Below are positions 14,488 to 19,481 of a stretch of 19,481 nt of DNA, in pieces (position 1 is the stretch's first letter; the number at the start of each line of letters is the position of its first letter). The notes beneath the pieces are model-generated. The model did no database searches, was not told where the DNA came from, and was given only the letters and a program-made list of their open reading frames with translations. The DNA comes from JACIWB01 sp038818725. Its GTDB lineage: Archaea; Thermoplasmatota; E2; UBA202; JdFR-43. The stretch spans positions 1 to 19,481 of the forward strand of contig JAWAYL010000022.1 in assembly GCA_038818725.1 (NCBI GenBank). The letters run 5' to 3'. Made by a program: the position numbers and the translations under genes.

Positions 14488-14931
14488 ATGTATGTAAGTG
14501 TTGTAGGAGGAGAGAATTGCAATGAAGAAATTTATGAGATGGCTGTTGAAGTAGGGCGAAGGATTGCAGAAATGGGGGCTACGCTTATTACTGGAGGAAG
14601 GGGAGGAGTTATGGAAGCAGTTTGCAAGGGAGCAAAGGAAAGAGGAGGAGTTACAATAGGAATTCTTCCAGGAAAAGATAGAAAGGAGGGAAATAAATAT
14701 CTTGACTATGTTATTTTAACTGGAATGGGATATGCAAGAAATGTTCTTGTTGTTATGAATGGGGATATTGTGATTGCCATAGATGGAAAATATGGAACTC
14801 TTTCAGAAATAGCTCTTGCCTTGCAACATGGAAAGCCAGTTTATGGACTGAAGACATGGGATGTTGGAATAAAAAATTTTGATAGCGTTGATAAGCTTTT
14901 TGAGGAAATAAAGAAGTTGAATTTATTTTAA
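14488..14931 (+). CDS. SLOG/LOG-like nucleotide-binding protein (TIGR00725-type)
   Basis: 147 residues from the ATG at 14488. It has a Rossmann-like fold of the DprA/LOG superfamily: start MYVSVVGGENC, ITGGRGGVMEAVCKGA (35-50), GILPG (58-62), GYARN (81-85) and GKYGTLSEIALAL (100-112). Family proteins bind nucleotides; LOG members release base from nucleoside monophosphates, and the GxGTxxE motif carrying the usual glutamate is present. The leading PG of the LOG motif is replaced by DG, so activity is uncertain. An in-frame ATG at 14398 would overlap the divergent POR gene and remove its promoter, and adds a segment unlike the family, so it is rejected. The 3' end overlaps the Vps62 gene by 9 nt in convergent orientation. 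Confidence 0.8.
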   Translation: MYVSVVGGENCNEEIYEMAVEVGRRIAEMGATLITGGRGGVMEAVCKGAKERGGVTIGILPGKDRKEGNKYLDYVILTGMGYARNVLVVMNGDIVIAIDGKYGTLSEIALALQHGKPVYGLKTWDVGIKNFDSVDKLFEEIKKLNLF

Positions 14932-16572
14932 TTCTTCTCTTGCCTTTATTTCAATAATTCCTGCAACAATGAGTATAATTCCAGAAATAAGAAGCATTAT
15001 TGCTCCAACACCAACCCCCCATTTAAGATGCAAGCTTCCATATTCTGGGAGTAAAAGAATTTCATTTCCTTTTAATGGCGAGGAAGATATTTTATCCATA
15101 ATTTCTTTTATATCTTCCTGATATGGTATGCTCTGCATCGAAGGAATTTTTGAAATTAAAATTGCAAAAAGCAGTATTAGCATAAAAGGAACTATTAACT
15201 TTATCCCTCTTGAAATATATTTTCTGCCAGCTTTTCTGCTTTCAATTATTCCAATACAGCTGAGCAAAAATAAAACTATTCCTATTACGATTATATATGA
15301 AAATGGTATCGGGAAAGAGAAGAATTGAATTAAACCACTATTTTTTTCCATTAAATTTATCCTTATTCCTTCAATTCCATCTATTGATATTATTTTTACC
15401 ATACCAGGAGTTTTATATGAGCCAGTTTGGATATCTACAAAAACGCTATACCATGGGAAGAAAAGAGAAATAAGAGCAATGGTAAGCCCAGCTATGCAAA
15501 GAATATTTCCTATACTTTTTGCATTCATACCATCTATGGAAAGAAGGAATAAAGATTTCTTACCCGTCTTTTTATATCTTCGATAGATTGAAAGCAAGAT
15601 AATTGCAACTGATACTATTGTAAGAAAAATAAATATCAAAACAAAGTTATAGAAAAACCAGTCAAGCTTTAGCATTAAAGAATTAAGAGATGATAAACTT
15701 TGACCCCATTCAATTGGCTTACTCCACATTTCTCCATTTTCCCTATATGCTGGACCATATGGCCCTCTCTTGCCCCTTAACTCATCTTCCGCACTTCCAA
15801 ATTCTCCCCATCTCCCAGCAAAATCAATCCATCCTCCCTTTTCTGGAAGCATCACTAAATTATAATCTTCCGGAGAAATTATTTTTCCATTTTTGCCAAC
15901 AATATCATTTGCAAGCCCTGTTTTTCCCTGATAATACCTGAAATAGTTTGCATGGCTTCCTCTCGCAACATATACTTTCATATGATTTTCATCTTTTTCA
16001 ACATCACCCCAGCCTGCTTTCTGCCCGCCGTTGTGCTGGCTGTACATTGCTTCAAGTGGCTCATATGCTGTGGCTAGAACAAGCTGGACCATTTCCCAAT
16101 CACCTTCATGTGTGTTGAGAGGACCTTTATTAAAGGCATAGAAAAACCAATATTGTATTACTATCCTGCTTCCAGAGGGCAAAACTCTCGCATAAACAGT
16201 GTAGCCAAGCTCTTCCATTTCATTTCTATAATCTTCTATTATTCCATTATCATCTATGCTTCCTTTTCTGTTGTCGAGATAATAATTTTCGCTTGGATTT
16301 TTATATTTTGAAAGATTTAGTGCCGATGGGGTTGCATCTATTAAAATATTTTCACCATCGACACTTTTATTTAAATTCGAATTTTTTATATGATAATCAA
16401 CAGTAACTGGATAAACTTCCTCACCTCTCTCAAAATATAGAATTGGAGAAAAATCTTTGGCAAGAGATAATTCATCTTCATCGCTTATTCCATCATTATC
16501 TGTATCTATTGCTTTTGCAAATGGTATCATTAAAAAAGCGCATATAAATATCAAAATTCTGTTAAATTTCAT
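14923..16572 (-). CDS. Vps62-domain membrane protein with calcium-binding-like N-terminus
   Basis: 549 residues. After a signal peptide (1-21), DTDNDGISDEDE (23-34) resembles a thrombospondin type 3 calcium loop. Residues 38-285 resemble the Vps62/DUF946 family: FSPILYFERGEEVYPV, VIQYWFFYAFN, HEGDWEMVQLVL (155-166), YSQHNGGQ, then VYVARGSHANYF (200-211). Five hydrophobic helices follow, at about 304-329, 352-374, 420-443, 456-475 and 518-541. The Vps62-like part should therefore be outside the membrane. The family is known from yeast and plants without a clear biochemical role, so no function is given. TTATATAT (16591-16598 on the plus strand) lies about 22 nt before the ATG, so the message is probably leaderless. 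The 3' end overlaps the SLOG gene by 9 nt. Confidence 0.8.
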   Translation of the reverse strand: MKFNRILIFICAFLMIPFAKAIDTDNDGISDEDELSLAKDFSPILYFERGEEVYPVTVDYHIKNSNLNKSVDGENILIDATPSALNLSKYKNPSENYYLDNRKGSIDDNGIIEDYRNEMEELGYTVYARVLPSGSRIVIQYWFFYAFNKGPLNTHEGDWEMVQLVLATAYEPLEAMYSQHNGGQKAGWGDVEKDENHMKVYVARGSHANYFRYYQGKTGLANDIVGKNGKIISPEDYNLVMLPEKGGWIDFAGRWGEFGSAEDELRGKRGPYGPAYRENGEMWSKPIEWGQSLSSLNSLMLKLDWFFYNFVLIFIFLTIVSVAIILLSIYRRYKKTGKKSLFLLSIDGMNAKSIGNILCIAGLTIALISLFFPWYSVFVDIQTGSYKTPGMVKIISIDGIEGIRINLMEKNSGLIQFFSFPIPFSYIIVIGIVLFLLSCIGIIESRKAGRKYISRGIKLIVPFMLILLFAILISKIPSMQSIPYQEDIKEIMDKISSSPLKGNEILLLPEYGSLHLKWGVGVGAIMLLISGIILIVAGIIEIKAREELK

Positions 16573-16668
16573 TGTTGTAAAAATAAGTTGATATATAAGG
16601 ATTTCTTTTGCAAAGGTGAAAATTTGTTGAATTGGTTAATTTTAAAAACAGATTTTGTATATCTCTAT
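16573..16668. promoter_or_regulatory. divergent promoter region, Vps62 and C25 genes
   Basis: This is a 96-bp gap. CCTTATATATC on the minus strand (16590-16600) is well placed for a leaderless start of the Vps62 gene at 16572. For the plus strand, TTAATTTTAAAA (16636-16647) is centred about 27 nt before the ATG at 16669. The stronger TATATA at 16591-16598 could also serve that direction and would give a leader of roughly 48 nt. Confidence 0.5.
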
Positions 16669-18474
16669 ATGAAAAAGTTTGCATTATTTATTGCAATAAT
16701 GTTTTTGAGTATGGGGGCAACTGCAACATTTAACTTTAACAAAAAGCAAGAGAAAAATACAGCAATAAATTTCATAGAAATCAATCTAAATTTTGGTGAG
16801 CCAGAAATTATAAAAATTGGGGAGAAAAATATAATCAATTTTAAAGATTGCTCTCAGATTGCGGTAGAAAATATGCCAATTTTGGCAGTTTATAGAAAAA
16901 CATTTTTATTTCCTCCAGCAACAAGAATTAATTTGCAAGTTAATCCATCTTTAATAAAACAAATAGATGCAAGCACTTCTTTTGCGCCCGCCCTCGCGCC
17001 GCCTGGAAAAATATTATCGCAAAAAGAGAAGGATAAAAATGTGAGATTTCCTGAAAAATGGTATGAATATGAAATGCTTGGAGGAATTGTTGATGGGCAG
17101 AGAGCTACAATTTTAATTTTAAATATTTATCCTGCAATTTATGATAATGGAAAAATATTTTATTCAGAGAAATTTGATTTAAAAATTGAATATAGGCCTC
17201 CAGAAAAAAATCAGATTGTCTCAATTTATGATTTCCTTATAATTTCTCCTGATGATTGGCTAAATGAACTTGAAGAATTAAAGCAACATAAGGAAAGCAA
17301 GGGAATAAAAACAATAGTTGTTGGATTAAATGAAATTTATAATCACCCCTCAACAATAAATGGACGCGACAATGCTGAAAAAGTAAAATATTTCATTAAA
17401 AATGCAATTGAAGAATGGGGAATAAAATATGTATTGCTTGTAGGAGGAAGAAAGTATAGCTTAGGGGAAGAATGGCTTATGCCAGTAAGATATGCAAACA
17501 TATTCTGGGCAGATGAGAATGCTTATACAAGTGATTTATATTTTGCAGATATATATGATGGAAATTATAATTTCTCTTCATGGGACACTGATAACAATGG
17601 AATATATGCTGAATGGAAGAAAAGTGGGTTTTTGAAAGATCAAATGGATTTGTATCCAGATATATATCTTGGAAGATTGCCTTGCAGGAGTAAATTTGAG
17701 TTAAAAATTATGATAGATAAAATAATTTCTTATGAAAACAGAGCAACTAGTAAAAAAGCGGTTCTTGTCGCAGGGGATAACTTTGAGCAGGAAGGATACG
17801 AAGGAGAAATTGTTACAGATAAAACAGCATCATATCTTCCTTCATATGAAATAAAAAAAGTATATGCGAGCATGATGGATGTAAATCCTGAAAATATAAA
17901 AAATGCTCTTGGTAATGGAGCAACATTTATGCATTTCCACGGACATGGAAGCCCAATTTCATGGAGCACCCATAAACCAGAAAATTTTGATAAATGGGAA
18001 AAGGGATTAGATGTTCTCGACTTACCATTTTTTACAAATAAAGAATATCCAATAGTTGTTATAGGAGGATGCCATACAGCAATGTTCAACATAAGCATGA
18101 CAGATTTTCCATGGACAAGTGGCTTCCCTTCGCCCGCTGATTTAACTTCATGGTTTATTAAAAAGATTAATGGAGGAGCAATTGCAGGAATGGGCTATAC
18201 ATGCTTCCCTGTGGCGACGCCTGGCGAGGAAGGAGATTTGGATGGAGATGGGATAAATGAAGATGATAGCGTTGAATCTGGATATGGATATATGGAGCTA
18301 AATGTGTTTAAGGCTTATAGTGAAGGAAAGAGCTTGCTTGGTGAAACATGGCATTATGCGGTTTCAAAATATGTTGAGAAATTTAAATTGCCATATCAAC
18401 CATGGCATCTCCATACAATTCATGGATTTGTTTTGCTTGGCGATCCAACTCTTAAGATAGGAGGCTATACTTGA
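16669..18474 (+). CDS. secreted gingipain-like C25 cysteine peptidase
   Basis: 601 residues from the ATG at 16669. Residues 1-20 are a signal peptide; residues about 21-190 are a propeptide-like region; residues about 192-601 are the peptidase. Motifs in order are YVLLVGG, SDLYFADIYDG, DTDNNG (306-311, possibly calcium-binding), IYLGRLP, FHGHG with catalytic His426, IGGCHT with catalytic Cys468, then VLLGDPTLKIGG at the C-terminus. The His-Cys gap is 42 residues against 31 in the giant protein. There are no CARDB or Ig repeats, so this is a minimal, probably freely secreted form. A TTG 81 nt upstream is in frame but would put a hydrophilic extension before the signal peptide and lies in the promoter region. 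It is followed by a nuclease gene that overlaps its stop. Confidence 0.88.
   Translation: MKKFALFIAIMFLSMGATATFNFNKKQEKNTAINFIEINLNFGEPEIIKIGEKNIINFKDCSQIAVENMPILAVYRKTFLFPPATRINLQVNPSLIKQIDASTSFAPALAPPGKILSQKEKDKNVRFPEKWYEYEMLGGIVDGQRATILILNIYPAIYDNGKIFYSEKFDLKIEYRPPEKNQIVSIYDFLIISPDDWLNELEELKQHKESKGIKTIVVGLNEIYNHPSTINGRDNAEKVKYFIKNAIEEWGIKYVLLVGGRKYSLGEEWLMPVRYANIFWADENAYTSDLYFADIYDGNYNFSSWDTDNNGIYAEWKKSGFLKDQMDLYPDIYLGRLPCRSKFELKIMIDKIISYENRATSKKAVLVAGDNFEQEGYEGEIVTDKTASYLPSYEIKKVYASMMDVNPENIKNALGNGATFMHFHGHGSPISWSTHKPENFDKWEKGLDVLDLPFFTNKEYPIVVIGGCHTAMFNISMTDFPWTSGFPSPADLTSWFIKKINGGAIAGMGYTCFPVATPGEEGDLDGDGINEDDSVESGYGYMELNVFKAYSEGKSLLGETWHYAVSKYVEKFKLPYQPWHLHTIHGFVLLGDPTLKIGGYT
18460..18474 (+). 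promoter_or_regulatory. ribosome site and TTGA stop-start overlap
   Basis: GGAGG (18460-18464) precedes TTG (18471-18473), and the upstream gene's TGA is 18472-18474. This decides the TTG start of the nuclease gene and indicates coupled translation. Confidence 0.75.
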
Positions 18475-18986
18475 GCATATATGAAAGAGAACTTAAAGAA
18501 ATCTTATCTGGAAATATTGAAATAATTGAAAGGATAACAAAAAATTTAAGTGATGAAAAGAAGGAAATTTATAAAAAAATTATAGAATACCCTTTTATAA
18601 CTGTAAGAGCTGCTGGCTCACTTGGAATAGCAGATATAGTAGCAGTAAGAGGAGATATTTCTTTATTAATTGAGATAAAAGCAAGAAAGGAGAAGGAAAT
18701 TTTATTCAGCCATGAAAAAGGAAGGATGCAGAAGAAGGCGGAGGAAATGATTGAAAAATGCGAAAAATCAAAAGTTTTGCCAATTTTTGCATTTCGCCTT
18801 AAAGGAATAAGAGATGAAGCATGGAAAATATTTACAATAGAAATGAAAAATTTTGAAAAAAATAAAATATATGAAAAACTTCCAAAAATAGAAAAAAGCA
18901 AAGATGGAAATTACATAATGAGATGGGATAATGGAATGAAGCTTTCAGAATTTATTGAATTGACGAACAATTTATCAGAAAAATAA
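18471..18986 (+). CDS. Hjc-like (archaeal Holliday junction resolvase family) nuclease
   Basis: 171 residues. It carries PD-(D/E)XK landmarks of the Hjc family: YERELKEIL at the start (Glu5 or Glu7), VRAAGS (45-50), Asp55 in IADIVA, Glu68-x-Lys70 in LIEIKARKE, then a helix and an IFAFRL strand (105-110). Between the first helix and VRAAGS there are about 40 residues, where Hjc proteins usually have about 15, so a helical insertion is present. It may be the cell's Holliday junction resolvase or a related nuclease. The start is TTG at 18471: GGAGG at 18460-18464 lies 6 nt ahead, TTGA overlaps the stop of the peptidase gene, and no in-frame ATG lies near. Translational coupling to a secreted peptidase has no obvious functional logic. 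Confidence 0.72.
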   Translation: MSIYERELKEILSGNIEIIERITKNLSDEKKEIYKKIIEYPFITVRAAGSLGIADIVAVRGDISLLIEIKARKEKEILFSHEKGRMQKKAEEMIEKCEKSKVLPIFAFRLKGIRDEAWKIFTIEMKNFEKNKIYEKLPKIEKSKDGNYIMRWDNGMKLSEFIELTNNLSEK

Positions 18987-19010
18987 AAAGAGGAAAAGAG
19001 GGGTTTAGAA
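18983..19010 (-). terminator. possible T-rich terminator of the right-edge gene
   Basis: Reading the minus strand after the stop at 19033, a run with CTTTTCCTCTTTTTATTTTT crosses 18983-19005. Archaeal termination often uses such T-rich tracts without a hairpin. It lies in the 46-bp convergent gap and touches the end of the nuclease gene. Confidence 0.35.
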
Positions 19011-19032
19011 GTTCATGATAAACACGCTTATT

Positions 19033-19481
19033 TTATCCTTCTCCATGCCATACACTTGCTTCAGTAACTCCAACAAATATTCCTTCTCCTCTTCTTATAG
19101 TGAAATTATAAGAAAACGGCATTCCTCTGCAGTATATTTTATATGTTTGGTTTATCGCATCCCACCCACATACAATATTACAAGATATTATGTTTTCCAT
19201 TAAGCTTTGTGCTGTTGTGCTATTTTCTTTAAACCACCCTATTAAATTCCATCCAACGCTTAAATTTACTTCAACAGTGCTTAATGGCGTGCCAATAATT
19301 GAGAAGATTTTATTTGAAGTCAAACCAACAAAATATCCATTCCCCGGAAGAAGTAGGAAATTATATTCATCTGGCATTCCTGGTACATATACTTTATACC
19401 TCTGATTTAATGAATCCCATCCACATATGATATTGCATTCCGATATATTTTCAATTAAGCTTTTTGCGGTTAAATTTATTC
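19033..19481 (-). CDS. C-terminus of a surface protein with two GWNLIGW-type domains (N-terminus outside window)
   Basis: 148 residues are visible; the frame is open to the right edge and ends at TAA (19035-19033). It contains two copies of an ~85-residue module. Landmarks are VGWNLIGW, TTAQSLMENI, CNI(V/I)CGWD(A/S)(I/L)NQ, Y-rich strand, GMP, then RRGEG/LPGNG with (I/Y)FVG(V/L)T. The last copy closes with SVWHGEG at the very C-terminus. The CxxxC pair is present in both copies and might form a disulfide. I recognise the pattern as one seen at the ends of large secreted archaeal proteins, but do not know a function; cell-surface attachment or sorting is a guess. The start and main domains lie beyond base 19481. 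Confidence 0.78.
   Translation of the reverse strand, partial: INLTAKSLIENISECNIICGWDSLNQRYKVYVPGMPDEYNFLLLPGNGYFVGLTSNKIFSIIGTPLSTVEVNLSVGWNLIGWFKENSTTAQSLMENIISCNIVCGWDAINQTYKIYCRGMPFSYNFTIRRGEGIFVGVTEASVWHGEG
19036..19479 (-). repeat. tandem GWNLIGW modules, period about 85 residues
   Basis: The C-terminal copy is 19036-19275. The preceding copy is visible from 19276 to the edge and has lost its GWNLIGW part to the window boundary. Alignment of GWDSLNQRYKVY with GWDAINQTYKIY gives the period. Confidence 0.75.

Noticed and set aside
16588..16668. Upstream TTG start for the second C25 peptidase
   Set aside because: It would place 27 residues before an obvious signal peptide and overlap the promoter region; the ATG at 16669 is better.
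17730..18098. 122-codon open frame on the minus strand
   Set aside because: It lies antisense across the catalytic region of the second C25 peptidase and shows no domain features.
1..19481. tRNA, rRNA, insertion sequence, attachment site or replication origin
   Set aside because: None was recognised by eye on either strand; intergenic gaps are all under 130 bp, leaving little room.

Overview
The window is AT-rich, almost fully coding, and looks archaeal, most likely a protein-degrading member of the Thermoplasmatota or a related euryarchaeal lineage. The grounds are: TATA boxes about 22-24 nt upstream of start codons with no ribosome binding site (leaderless genes), GGAGG-type sites on genes inside operons, a POR-type 2-oxoacid:ferredoxin oxidoreductase, a COG2150-type ACT regulator, an archaeal Hjc-like nuclease, and very large secreted proteins built from CARDB and Ig-like domains. 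The lineage is an inference; there is no rRNA or other phylogenetic marker here.

Region 1 (1-9618, minus strand) is one giant open reading frame that leaves the window on its left side. All 3206 visible codons were read and none is a stop. It encodes a signal peptide, a propeptide, a gingipain-like (C25) cysteine peptidase, then ten CARDB-like units. Eight units carry a cleaved-adhesin/MAM-like jelly-roll segment inserted at the same place; two adjacent units lack it. OmpL47-type Ig-like domains follow and run off the edge.

Region 2 (9745-14418, minus strand) holds the 2-oxoacid oxidoreductase operon (fused gamma-delta, then alpha, then beta, linked by ATGA overlaps). A secreted M28 metallopeptidase overlaps the end of the beta gene, and an HTH-ACT regulator with its own promoter follows.

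Region 3 (14488-18986) has a SLOG/LOG-like nucleotide-binding protein (plus), a Vps62-domain membrane protein (minus, 3' ends overlapping by 9 nt), a second secreted C25 peptidase (plus), and an Hjc-like nuclease translationally coupled to it (plus). The right edge (19033-19481, minus) is the C-terminus of another surface protein, with two copies of an ~85-residue GWNLIGW domain.

Taken together, the genes suggest a cell that digests extracellular protein (two C25 peptidases and one M28 peptidase) and oxidises the resulting 2-oxoacids to acyl-CoA with ferredoxin as electron acceptor. That link is inferred from gene content and adjacency. No tRNA, rRNA, CRISPR array, insertion sequence or origin was recognised.
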